Assembly (NCBI RefSeq): GCF_013620825.1
Contig: NZ_NJIC01000033.1
Coordinates: 90,199 to 154,198, forward strand
Source of the DNA: Rhodanobacter sp. PCA2
GTDB taxonomy: Bacteria; Pseudomonadota; Gammaproteobacteria; Xanthomonadales; Rhodanobacteraceae
Length of the DNA: 64,000 bases
Reading direction: 5' to 3'
The translations under genes were made by a program, and so were the position numbers. Positions within the stretch are counted from its first letter, which is position 1; every line of letters begins with the position of its first letter. Positions 33,053 through 41,292 of this stretch are shown here, piece by piece. The notes under the pieces are model-generated. The model had not been told where the DNA came from, searched no databases, and saw only the letters and a list, made by a program, of their open reading frames with translations.

Positions 33053-34414
33053 TCAGGGGCTGGCGGCGGGCGCCGGAGCCGTGCCGGCCGGCGCCGGCGC
33101 ACTGCCGGACTCGGCCGGGCCTTCCACTTCCAGCGTCGGCTGCTTGATGCCGGCAGCCTGCTCCGGCGTCTGGTCCGGGGCATTGCCCAGCGGGAGGTAC
33201 ACGTCGAATTCGGCGTAGCTGGTGATGTTGCCCTGCGCATCCTTCACTTCGGGCTTGGCGAGGATGTCGTAGCTGCGGTTCACCACGTCGTCGAACTTGT
33301 AGCCGTGGGTCAGCGCATAGGCCTTCAGCATGTCGCGGGTCTGCGGCACGCCGGCGGCGGTGCCGTTCCACACGCCTTCCAGCGCGGCGCCGCCGAACGC
33401 CAGGGTGGCGCGCACGTTGCCGTCGACGACGAGGCGGCCCAGATTGTCGTGGTCGCCCGGCTTCAGCGTTTCCGCGGTGGCGGGCGCCTCGGCGGTGCCC
33501 GCTTCGGCCGGCGCGTTGGCGTCCAGCGCGGGCGGCGTCGGTGCGGTGAGCTGCTGGGTCTGGCCGTTGACGTTCAGTGCGCTGGAATCGATCGGCATCG
33601 CCACGTCGAACGTGTAGGTGGTGTCGCCGTAGTTGGTGGTGAACAGGATGCGCGGGCCGGTGACGTTCACGCCCAGCTTCTTCGCCGTGGCCTGGATCTG
33701 CGCCACCGCCTTGTTCACGGTGTCGGCCAGGCCCTCGATGCCGTCCTTGCGCTGGATCGACGCCGGCACCAGCAGCACCGGGGTCTGTTCGGTCTGGCGG
33801 ATGTAGGGGATCAGGTCCTTGTAGTCCACGTTCGGCACGGAGGCCAGCACGTTCTGCAGGTTGTTCAGGCCGTACTCGATGAACGAGTCGGGATCGCCGT
33901 GGATGTACAGGTTCGCGAAGCGGTTCACCAGGTTCCAGCCGTACTTCACGTCATACGCCCAGGTGACGTTGGTGAGCTGGTTGCGGCTGCCCTGGCGCTC
34001 CAGGTCGAAGGTGAAGGTCTTGTTGTAGCCCTTCCAGCCGTTTTCCACGTCCCACACGATCTTCGCGGACTTGGCGGTGCTGTCGACCTTGTTGAAGTCC
34101 GGCGTGGCGCTGTCGATGGTCAGCGAACCGGTGCCCACCTTGGGGTCGCTGCTGGTCCAGGCCACCTCGGCGCCGGGGCCGTAGGTCTTGCCGGAGTAGG
34201 TGTACTTGATCTGGCGATCGTTGGAAGTGAGCACCGAATACTCGGGGAAGCGCCGGAAGTTGCTCAGCACGTCGTAGACCTGGCGCATGTCCTTGCCAAC
34301 CGCCAGGGAGCGCTCGATGTGGCCGCTGCCGGGCATGACCACCGCGGCGAGGATACCAAGGCCGACGACGATGGCGCACGCCGCCAAGAATTCAAGAACA
34401 CGAACACGCATCAT
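33053..34414 (-). CDS. Membrane-anchored SRPBCC-domain protein
   Basis: A 453-residue protein with one N-terminal membrane helix (about 8-31). Residues about 35-190 look like an SRPBCC/polyketide-cyclase domain (DMRQVYDVLSNFRRFPEYS start), the fold of lipid- or ligand-binding START-like proteins; the second half resembles the GyrI/effector-binding kind of domain (VAMPIDS, YALTHGYKFDD); the last 30 residues are an Ala/Pro/Ser tail. Function unknown; a role in binding a hydrophobic ligand is possible. Start at the first of two ATGs, with GGAG about 9-12 nt upstream. It ends in a clear terminator and lies 264 nt after the two-component genes. Confidence 0.78.
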   Translation of the reverse strand: MMRVRVLEFLAACAIVVGLGILAAVVMPGSGHIERSLAVGKDMRQVYDVLSNFRRFPEYSVLTSNDRQIKYTYSGKTYGPGAEVAWTSSDPKVGTGSLTIDSATPDFNKVDSTAKSAKIVWDVENGWKGYNKTFTFDLERQGSRNQLTNVTWAYDVKYGWNLVNRFANLYIHGDPDSFIEYGLNNLQNVLASVPNVDYKDLIPYIRQTEQTPVLLVPASIQRKDGIEGLADTVNKAVAQIQATAKKLGVNVTGPRILFTTNYGDTTYTFDVAMPIDSSALNVNGQTQQLTAPTPPALDANAPAEAGTAEAPATAETLKPGDHDNLGRLVVDGNVRATLAFGGAALEGVWNGTAAGVPQTRDMLKAYALTHGYKFDDVVNRSYDILAKPEVKDAQGNITSYAEFDVYLPLGNAPDQTPEQAAGIKQPTLEVEGPAESGSAPAPAGTAPAPAASP

Positions 34415-34548
34415 TCCAAGGTCTCCGAACGTCTGAACGCGGTATCCAGGTGTTGCCCCAGCCGTCGCGCGAGCCTGGACGTCGGCTCGATCGCGGGGGG
34501 ACGACCGGGGGTCGGCAAACGCCGAAGGACTGGATGGTACTTGCTCAT

Positions 34549-34575
34549 GCGCCGGAACGCCACGGGTTCCGGCGC
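34549..34575. other. Perfect stem-loop in the gap after the response regulator
   Basis: GCGCCGGAAC and GTTCCGGCGC form a 10-bp perfect stem with a 7-nt loop in the 264-nt gap (34415-34678) between the response regulator and the SRPBCC gene. No T-run follows on either strand, so it is a weak terminator candidate at best. The rest of the gap shows nothing I recognise. Confidence 0.5.
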
Positions 34576-34678
34576 CCCGTTTGGACGGCCGCAAGGCCTT
34601 GTCTTGTCAGGCTTGTCGGCACCTGCCCGGCATTGCGCCGCAGCATCCGCCGGCGCATGGAATCGCCGCCGGGCGGCC

Positions 34679-35320
34679 TCAGACGATGCCCAGTTCCAGC
34701 GCCTTCAGCACCGCCCGGGTGCGGTCGCGCACCCCCAGCTTGGAGAGGATGTTGGAAACGTGGTTCTTCACCGTGCCCTCGGCCACCTTCAGGGAGTTCG
34801 CGATCTCCTTGTTGGAGTAGCCGCCGGAAAGCAGGCGCAGGATCTCGGTCTCGCGCTCGGTGAGCGGGTCGGGCTGCTCCAGGCTGGTGAACTGGTTCTG
34901 CATGCGGCCCACGCCGGCCAGCAGGCGCTGGGTGACCATCGGCGCCACCAGCGAGCCGCCCGCGGCCACGGTGCGCACGGCCTCGACCAGTTGTTCCAGC
35001 GACACGTCCTTCAGCAGATAACCACGCGCGCCGGCCTTCAGGCCCTGCAGCACCAGCTGGTCGTCGTCGAAGGTGGTGAGGATGATGGTGGGCGGCAGCT
35101 CGTTGCGGGCGGCCAGCGCCTGCAGCACCTCCAACCCGCTCATGTTCGGCATGCGCAGGTCCAGCAGCACCACGTCGGGCTTGACGCGCGGGATCTCCTG
35201 CACCGCCTGGGCGCCGTCGGCGCACTCGGCCACCACGCGGATGTCCTGGGCCAGATCGAGCAGCGAACGTACGCCCTGGCGCACCAGGTTCTGGTCGTCG
35301 ACGAGACAGACTGAAATCAT
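34679..35320 (-). CDS. NarL/LuxR-family response regulator
   Basis: A 213-residue regulator: receiver domain with phosphoacceptor Asp54 in LLDLRMPNMSG, conserved Lys in YLLKDVS near 105, and a C-terminal LuxR-type helix-turn-helix (LTERETEILRLLSGGYSNKEIANSL ... VKNHVSNILSKL). It should bind DNA as a dimer when phosphorylated by the histidine kinase encoded 115 nt upstream. Target genes are unknown; nearby candidates are the SRPBCC gene and the ABC transporter, the latter behind a terminator. Confidence 0.94.
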   Translation of the reverse strand: MISVCLVDDQNLVRQGVRSLLDLAQDIRVVAECADGAQAVQEIPRVKPDVVLLDLRMPNMSGLEVLQALAARNELPPTIILTTFDDDQLVLQGLKAGARGYLLKDVSLEQLVEAVRTVAAGGSLVAPMVTQRLLAGVGRMQNQFTSLEQPDPLTERETEILRLLSGGYSNKEIANSLKVAEGTVKNHVSNILSKLGVRDRTRAVLKALELGIV

Positions 35321-35435
35321 CGTGGATCCTCGAAACGGTCGTCGTTCCAGCGCAGCGGCGATCGGACCGGCGCATTCTGGCACGCTGAAACCGCGCAACG
35401 CGAACCCCGGCCGGGGGTCAGGTCGGTACTGTGCA

Positions 35436-36665
35436 TCAGGGCACACTCAACGCCGGCGGAGCGATGCGCGAAGGCGCATGCGCCAGCTCCGGCTGCTCGC
35501 CCAGCGGCAGCCGCACGGTCAGCGCGAAACCCTCGCCCGGCGCGGTTTCCAGCGTCATGCTGCCGCCGAACTCGGCCAGCCGTTCGCGCATGCCGGACAA
35601 GCCGTTGCCCGCCTCCGGCTGCGTGGCGCCGCGGCCGTCGTCGCGCGCGTGCAGCCCCAGCAGGCTGGGGCCGGCATAGGCGAAGGTCAGCCACAGGTTG
35701 CGCGCGCCGGCGTGCCGCGCGGTGTTGGTGATGATCTCCTGCGCGCAGCGCAGCAACACCTGTGCGCGGCGCGGGTCCTCCATGCTGAAGCGCGGCGGCA
35801 TCGCCACGTGCACCTTCAGCCCCGGCACGCCCTCGGTGAGGCCCTGCAACGCCTGGGTCAGGTCGATCGCGTCGTCCTGGCGCAGCTCGCTCACCGCCTC
35901 GCGCACGTCGGCCAGCAGGTGCTTGGCGGTGGTCTGGGCCTTGCGCACGTGCGTGCCGGCGTCCTCGTTGCAGACGTGGCTGGCCACTTCGAGGTTGAGG
36001 CTGAGCGCGGTGAGGTGGTGGCCGATCAGGTCGTGCAGCTCGCGCGCGATGCGCATGCGCTCGGCCAGGCGGCTGGATTCGGCCAGCAGCGCGCGGGTGG
36101 CGCGCAGTTCGGAATTGAGCCGGCGCAGCGCCTCGCGCTCCTCGGTCTGGTGGCTGGCCACCACCGAGGCGATGAACGCGAGCGCGCAGATGCCCAGGTA
36201 GATGATGGTCTGCAGGAACGCCAGCGCCAGCGTCGGGTATTCGGGAAAACGAGTGAACACCGCCACCAGGCAGATGTTCTGCACCACGATGCACAGCACG
36301 CCCAGCCAGAACGGCAGCAGCCACGGCAACACCATCGCCATCACCGCCAGGAACATCGCGGTGAGGCCGCTGTGGCTGTACCAGCCCACCGCCAGCGCCG
36401 CCAGCGTCATCACCATCAGGCCCAGCAGGCGCAGCCCCAGATGGCGCCGCGAACCGAGGTCGTAGGTCACCGCCCAATACAGCACGCCGAACACCAGGTA
36501 GCACAGCGACCACAGCAGCAGCGCGAAATTCGGCCGGTTCAGCAGCACCAGCCGGTTCGTCGCCCACTCGGTGAGCAGCGGCGTGCCCACGCAGAGATAG
36601 GTGAACAGTCCGGCATAGCGCAGCAACCGGATATGGCTGAAATTGACCTGGGGCATGCCGCCCAT
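35436..36665 (-). CDS. DesK/NarX-like sensor histidine kinase
   Basis: A 409-residue kinase with five or six membrane helices in residues 20-180, a HisKA_3 dimerisation domain with the phosphoacceptor His in ARELHDLIGHHLTALS near 215-230, and a HATPase_c domain (N box CAQEIITNTARHAGA, G box NGLSGMRERLAEFGGS). The sensory part is only membrane helices, as in DesK-like kinases that sense membrane state or a bound ligand. A second ATG three codons on (36656) is also possible. It precedes its response regulator. Confidence 0.9.
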   Translation of the reverse strand: MGGMPQVNFSHIRLLRYAGLFTYLCVGTPLLTEWATNRLVLLNRPNFALLLWSLCYLVFGVLYWAVTYDLGSRRHLGLRLLGLMVMTLAALAVGWYSHSGLTAMFLAVMAMVLPWLLPFWLGVLCIVVQNICLVAVFTRFPEYPTLALAFLQTIIYLGICALAFIASVVASHQTEEREALRRLNSELRATRALLAESSRLAERMRIARELHDLIGHHLTALSLNLEVASHVCNEDAGTHVRKAQTTAKHLLADVREAVSELRQDDAIDLTQALQGLTEGVPGLKVHVAMPPRFSMEDPRRAQVLLRCAQEIITNTARHAGARNLWLTFAYAGPSLLGLHARDDGRGATQPEAGNGLSGMRERLAEFGGSMTLETAPGEGFALTVRLPLGEQPELAHAPSRIAPPALSVP

Positions 36666-36850
36666 GATTGGACACCTGCCGACCCTGCGCAATGCGCGGG
36701 AAGTCATCCCTGCCGAAAGGCACGGCCCCGGGTTTTACGCAGCCTTTACATGTGGCGGCGCGAGGTGTGCAGGTGCCGGGTGCATGCCATAATGCGTCTC
36801 TGCCGTCAGGCCATGCCGGCCCGGCACCCACCTTCCCTGCGGAGCAACGC

Positions 36851-37468
36851 ATGGCCCTCGCCATCCGCGACGTCAGCGAGCACGACCTGGACGCCGTGCT
36901 GGCCCTCAACAACGCCGGCGGCCAATCCATCATCGCGCTCGACGCGGCCCGGCTGCGCTATTTCTTCGAGCGCGCCGACTACTTCCGGGTAGCCGAGATC
37001 GACGGCCACCTCGCCGGCTTCCTGATCGCGCTGCGCGAAGGCGGCGACTACGAAAGCACCAACTACCGCTGGTTCAGCGAACGCTATCCCGCGTTCCTGT
37101 ACATCGACCGCATCGTGATCGCGAACGCCTACCGCCGCCACGGCCTCGGCCGCATCTTCTACTGCGACGTCACCAGCTATGCCGAGGTGCGCGTGCCGCT
37201 GCTCGCCTGCGAGGTGTTCCTGGAGCCGCGCGACGACGTGGTCGTGCTGTTCCACGGCACCTACGGCTTCCAGGAAGTGGGCCAGCAGCGCATGGCGCCG
37301 CACGGGCGGCAGGTGAGCCTGCTCGCCAAGGAACTTCCCAGCTACGCCTACGTGCGCGAGACCTGGCTCGAACACGGCGGCCTGCCCGATCTGCCCTGGC
37401 TGGCCGAGCGCGAACGCGCCACGCCGGCCTCCAGCCCGCGCCGACAGGCCGGAGATCGCCGCCAGTGA
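36851..37468 (+). CDS. GNAT acetyltransferase upstream of minC
   Basis: A 205-residue GNAT protein, with the acetyl-CoA loop in IANAYRRHGLGRIFYC near 97-113 and a C-terminal segment VLFHGTYGFQEVGQQRM that completes the fold. The substrate is unknown. Its stop overlaps the minC GTG start by 4 nt (GTGA), so it is likely translated with the min operon and should be considered a possible fourth member. Confidence 0.9.
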   Translation: MALAIRDVSEHDLDAVLALNNAGGQSIIALDAARLRYFFERADYFRVAEIDGHLAGFLIALREGGDYESTNYRWFSERYPAFLYIDRIVIANAYRRHGLGRIFYCDVTSYAEVRVPLLACEVFLEPRDDVVVLFHGTYGFQEVGQQRMAPHGRQVSLLAKELPSYAYVRETWLEHGGLPDLPWLAERERATPASSPRRQAGDRRQ

Positions 37469-38235
37469 CCGTTAAAGTGGATACCTCCGACGCCTGCGAT
37501 CTGCGCTTCGGGCAGGTCGGCCTCGCCTGCGTGCGGGTGCGCCGCGCCGATGCCGCCGCGCTGTGCGACGAACTGGAGCGCCGCGTGCGCAGCGCACCGC
37601 AGCTGTTCGCGCGCGCCGCCGTGGTGCTGGACCTCAGCCACCTCGCCGCCCTGCCCGACGACGGCGCGGTCGACGCGCTGCTGGAAGCCGTGCGCAGCGC
37701 CGGCATGCTGCCGGTGGGCCTGGCCTACGGCACCAGCGAGACCGAGGCAATGGCCCGGCGCATGGGCTTGCCGCTGATCGCGAAGTTCCGCGCCGCCTAC
37801 GAGCCGGCCAGCGGCACGGCCGCGGCTCCCGCCGAACCCGAACCCGCCGCCGCACCGGCGCCCGCACGCGATGCCACGCCTGCGGAAGCCGCGCCTGCTG
37901 AACGCACGCAGGGCACGCTGCACCACGACGGCACCGTGCGCTCGGGCCAGCAGATCTACGCGCGCGACCGCGACCTCGCCGTCACCGGCACCGTCGCGAA
38001 CGGCGCCGAGGTGATCGCCGACGGCGACATCCACATCTACGGCGGGCTGCGCGGCCGCGCGATGGCGGGCGCCCAGGGCGACACCGACGCGCGCATCTTC
38101 GTGCACGACTTCCGCGCCGAACTGGTGGCCATCGCCGGCCACTACCGCGTGTTCGAACAGATACCGAAAGACCTCGAAGGCCAATCCGTGCGATGCTGGC
38201 TGGAAGGGGAGAAACTGCTGCTGGCCAGGCTGTGA
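37465..38235 (+). CDS. minC: Septum site-determining protein MinC
   Basis: A 256-residue inhibitor of FtsZ assembly. The N-terminal domain (1-110) is followed by an Ala/Pro/Glu-rich linker (about 113-145) and the C-terminal beta-helix domain (VRSGQQIYARDRDLAVTGTV, ADGDIHIYGGLRGRAMAG), which binds MinD. It places division at mid-cell together with MinD and MinE encoded downstream. Starts at GTG overlapping the GNAT gene. The linker is long but within the range seen in related bacteria. Confidence 0.95.
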   Translation: MTVKVDTSDACDLRFGQVGLACVRVRRADAAALCDELERRVRSAPQLFARAAVVLDLSHLAALPDDGAVDALLEAVRSAGMLPVGLAYGTSETEAMARRMGLPLIAKFRAAYEPASGTAAAPAEPEPAAAPAPARDATPAEAAPAERTQGTLHHDGTVRSGQQIYARDRDLAVTGTVANGAEVIADGDIHIYGGLRGRAMAGAQGDTDARIFVHDFRAELVAIAGHYRVFEQIPKDLEGQSVRCWLEGEKLLLARL

Positions 38236-38289
38236 CCGGCCGCAGTCGCAACAACCACAACGACAAGAACATTCCCGGGAGATGGTTCC

Positions 38290-39105
38290 TTGACTGCTGA
38301 AATCATTGTTGTCACCTCGGGCAAGGGCGGCGTCGGCAAGACCACGACCAGCGCCTCGCTTGCCACCGGCCTGGCGATGGCCGGCAAGAAGGTAGCCGTG
38401 ATCGACTTCGACGTCGGCCTGCGCAACCTCGACCTCATCATGGGCTGCGAGCGCCGGGTGGTGTACGACTTCGTCAACGTCGTGCACGGCGAGGCCACGC
38501 TGAAGCAGGCCCTGATCAAGGACAAGCGCCACGAGAACCTGTACGTGCTGGCCGCCAGCCAGACCCGCGACAAGGACGCGCTGACCCAGGAAGGCGTGGA
38601 GAAGGTGCTCGACGGCCTGTCCGCGGACGGCTTCGACTACGTCGTGTGCGACTCGCCCGCCGGCATCGAGAAGGGCGCGCACCTGGCGATGTACTTCGCG
38701 GACCACGCCGTGGTGGTGGTGAACCCGGAAGTGTCCTCGGTGCGCGACTCCGACCGCATCCTCGGCCTGCTCGCCAGCAAGACCCGGCGCGCCGAGCGCG
38801 GCGACGGCGCGATCACGCAGCACCTGCTGCTGACCCGCTACAGCCCGGTGCGCGTGGCCAACGGCGACATGCTCAGCGTGAAGGACGTCGAGGAAATCCT
38901 CGGCATCAGCGTGGTGGGCGTGATCCCGGAATCGGAACAGGTGCTGGCCGCCTCGAACTCGGGCGTGCCGGTGATCCTCGACCCGAATTCGCACGCCGGC
39001 CAGGCCTACAGCGACACCGTGGCCCGCATCCTCGGCGAGGAGCGCGCCCTGCGCTTCCTCGACGCGCCTAAGAAAGGTTTCCTGCAACGCGTGTTCGGAG
39101 GCTGA
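38290..39105 (+). CDS. minD: Septum site-determining ATPase MinD
   Basis: A 271-residue deviant-Walker ATPase: GKGGVGKTT (11-19) with the signature Lys, [18 protein letters not shown], and a C-terminal amphipathic membrane-targeting helix ([11 protein letters not shown]). It binds membrane as an ATP dimer, recruits MinC, and is released by MinE. Start is a TTG at 38290, needed to give the conserved N-terminus. Gap of 54 nt from minC, 4 nt to minE. Confidence 0.96.
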   Translation: MTAEIIVVTSGKGGVGKTTTSASLATGLAMAGKKVAVIDFDVGLRNLDLIMGCERRVVYDFVNVVHGEATLKQALIKDKRHENLYVLAASQTRDKDALTQEGVEKVLDGLSADGFDYVVCDSPAGIEKGAHLAMYFADHAVVVVNPEVSSVRDSDRILGLLASKTRRAERGDGAITQHLLLTRYSPVRVANGDMLSVKDVEEILGISVVGVIPESEQVLAASNSGVPVILDPNSHAGQAYSDTVARILGEERALRFLDAPKKGFLQRVFGG

Positions 39106-39109
39106 CACG

Positions 39110-39385
39110 ATGGGCATACTCGACTTCCTGAAGCGCAAGCCCGAGCCCACCGCAGGCGTCGCCAAGGAACGCCTGCGCATCATCGTGGCGCAGGAGCGCT
39201 CCACCCGCGGCGCGCCGGACTACCTGCCGCTGCTGCGCAACGAGCTGCTCGAGGTCATCAAGAAATACGTCCACGTGGACCTCGAAGCCATCAACATCAA
39301 CGTCGAGCGCGACAGCGGACACGAGGTGCTGGAACTGTCGGTGGCGTTGCCCGAGGGCAAGGCTGCGTCCAACCCCGCAACCTGA
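39110..39385 (+). CDS. minE: Cell division topological factor MinE
   Basis: A 91-residue protein with the membrane-binding start [10 protein letters not shown], the anti-MinCD segment [14 protein letters not shown] and the topological-specificity domain [17 protein letters not shown] ending with [19 protein letters not shown]. It stimulates the MinD ATPase to drive pole-to-pole oscillation. Last gene of the min operon; a hairpin follows 10 nt after the stop. Confidence 0.96.
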   Translation: MGILDFLKRKPEPTAGVAKERLRIIVAQERSTRGAPDYLPLLRNELLEVIKKYVHVDLEAININVERDSGHEVLELSVALPEGKAASNPAT

Positions 39386-39390
39386 TGCCC

Positions 39391-39551
39391 AGCTCCCTCT
39401 CCCCTCCGGGGAGAGGGTCGGGGTGAGGGGCCACGCTGCCTCGCCCCTGTCGTTGCAGCAAGGTTTTTCTGCTTTCGAAGCGCCTCGAAGATCGGCTTTC
39501 CCGCCAACCTGATCCCACCACCTCGCCCTTCCTCCCGGAGGGGAGAGGGAA
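39391..39551. repeat. Composite inverted-repeat element after minE
   Basis: The left end is CCCTCTCCCC-TCC-GGGGAGAGGG (39395-39417, perfect 10-bp stem) followed by TCGGGGTGAGGGG; the right end (about 39518-39551) reads CACCTCGCCCTTCC...GAGGGGAGAGGG, the inverse of the left. The element fills the space between minE and the HExxH gene. Similar CCCTCTCCCC motifs are common dispersed repeats in related genomes (from memory). The left hairpin may act as the min operon terminator. Confidence 0.65.
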
Positions 39552-39555
39552 CGCC

Positions 39556-40068
39556 ATGTCCAGCCCTGTATTGCGCCTCGCCGATATCGACACCGCCACC
39601 GTCGAATCCCTGCTTGCCCGCTACGGCCTCGCGCTGCACCGCGTGGCCGACGGCACGCCCATTCCCGGCAGCTACTGGGGCGACGAGGAAGCCGGCATCA
39701 TCGGCCACGACGTGTATGCGCGCGGCGACACGCCGGTGCATTCGCTGCTGCACGAGGCCTGCCACCTGATCGTGCTGCCGCCGGAACGGCGCGCCGCCGT
39801 GCACACCGACGCCACCGACTCGATCGAGGAAGAGGACGCCACCTGCTACCTGCAGATCGTGCTGGCCGACGCCCTGCCCGGCGTGGGCCGCGTCCGCCTG
39901 ATGGCCGACATGGACGCCTGGGGCTACAGCTTCCGGCTCGGCTCCGCCCGCGCCTGGTTCGAGCAGGACGCCGGGAATGCGCGGCAGTGGCTGGTCGAGC
40001 GCGGTCTGCTCGTGCGCGAGGACAAGCCTTCCGCCACGCCTGACGCTACGATGCGCGCTGCTGGCTGA
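39556..40068 (+). CDS. HExxH-motif protein of unknown function
   Basis: A 170-residue cytosolic protein with one zincin-like motif HEACH at residues 67-71 (LLHEACHLIV) and an acidic EEEDATC segment about 25 residues later that could give the third metal ligand. No signal peptide. The length and motif suggest a minimal metallopeptidase or metal-binding domain like those of toxin-antitoxin ImmA-type proteins, but no partner is evident. Family not recognised. The start lies 5 nt after a repeat element. Confidence 0.78.
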   Translation: MSSPVLRLADIDTATVESLLARYGLALHRVADGTPIPGSYWGDEEAGIIGHDVYARGDTPVHSLLHEACHLIVLPPERRAAVHTDATDSIEEEDATCYLQIVLADALPGVGRVRLMADMDAWGYSFRLGSARAWFEQDAGNARQWLVERGLLVREDKPSATPDATMRAAG

Positions 40069-40094
40069 CCCGGCTCATCTCCTGCAGGCATACC

Positions 40095-41174
40095 GTGGCG
40101 CGATCACCGCACGACTCCTTCGACCTCGACCACCTGCGCCGCCGCGCGGCGCGCGGACTGATGCGCCTGCTGTTCGGCGCGCCGGCGCAACCCAGCAGCG
40201 AGCCGCTGCCGCGCCGGGGCATCCATCGCATCCTGGTCTGCCACATCAGCCACACGCTGGGCAACGCGCTGCTGCTGACGCCGCTGATCCAGGAGCTCGA
40301 AGCCACGTATCCCGGTGCCGAGATCGACATCGTCACGCGCAGCCAGGCCGGCCGCGAACTCTACGGCCACTACGACCGCGTCAGCCAGGTGTTCCAGCTG
40401 CCCGCGCACGGCTTCGGCCACCCGCGCCAGTGGATGCGCGGGCTGCGCGGCATGCGCAAGGCGCACTACGACCTCGCGATCGACGTGGACCCGCAATCGC
40501 AGACCGGCCGCCTCTTGCTGCTGAAGGCGCGCGCCACCTGGACGCTGGGCTACAGCGGCCCGAAGAAGAGCGGCAGCGTGACCCACGCGGTCGAGGTGCC
40601 CGAGCACGTGCAGAGCAAGGGCCAGCGCCCGGTGTACCTGCTGCGCCAGGCGCTGGGCGACACCGCCGAACGCGCCTACCCAGTGCCGGACATCCGCCTG
40701 GACGAGGCCGAGCGCGCCCGCGGGCGGCAGGTGCTGGATCGCGTGCTGGCGCTGGCGCCAGCCGATCCCGCGCAGCGCAAGACCATCGGCGTGTTCGCCA
40801 ACGCCACCGGCCCCAAGCTGCTGGGCGCGGACTGGTGGAACCCGCTGCTGCAGACGCTGGAACGGCTGCGCCCCGACTGCCGGCTGGTGGAGATCGTGCC
40901 GATGTCCGGCCGCTCCATGCTGGACTCGCGCTATCCCGACTACTATTCCACCGACCTGCGCCAGCTCGGCGCCGTGCTCGCCAGCCTCGACGGCTACCTC
41001 AGCCTCGACTGCGGCATCATGCATCTGGCCTGCGCCTCGGGCGTGCCCACGCAGGGCATCTTCACCACCACGCGCGCCGACGAGTGGGGCCCATACGGCC
41101 CCGGCAACCATGTGATCCACGCCTACGGCCTCGCCCCGGAAGCCGTGGCGCAGGAACTCGCCGCCCGTCTCTGA
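40095..41174 (+). CDS. GT9 heptosyltransferase-like glycosyltransferase
   Basis: A 359-residue family 9 glycosyltransferase with two Rossmann-like halves. The N-terminal segment RILVCHISHTLGNALLLTPLI, the donor-site region GVFANATGPKLLGADWW, and DGYLSLDCGIMHLACASGVPTQGIFTTT are the expected landmarks. GT9 enzymes add heptose or other sugars to the LPS core at the inner membrane face. No other LPS gene is next to it. The start is a GTG 26 nt after the HExxH gene. Confidence 0.88.
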   Translation: MARSPHDSFDLDHLRRRAARGLMRLLFGAPAQPSSEPLPRRGIHRILVCHISHTLGNALLLTPLIQELEATYPGAEIDIVTRSQAGRELYGHYDRVSQVFQLPAHGFGHPRQWMRGLRGMRKAHYDLAIDVDPQSQTGRLLLLKARATWTLGYSGPKKSGSVTHAVEVPEHVQSKGQRPVYLLRQALGDTAERAYPVPDIRLDEAERARGRQVLDRVLALAPADPAQRKTIGVFANATGPKLLGADWWNPLLQTLERLRPDCRLVEIVPMSGRSMLDSRYPDYYSTDLRQLGAVLASLDGYLSLDCGIMHLACASGVPTQGIFTTTRADEWGPYGPGNHVIHAYGLAPEAVAQELAARL

Positions 41175-41292
41175 TTCCCCAACGGCTCCGTGCCCTTCGA
41201 CACTGCGCGCGTGGGCTGCGCTGCGCTAGTCTTCCGGCATGGCCGTGCCGCCACGGGCGGATACGGTTCGTCATGCCATGGGGAAATTCTCG

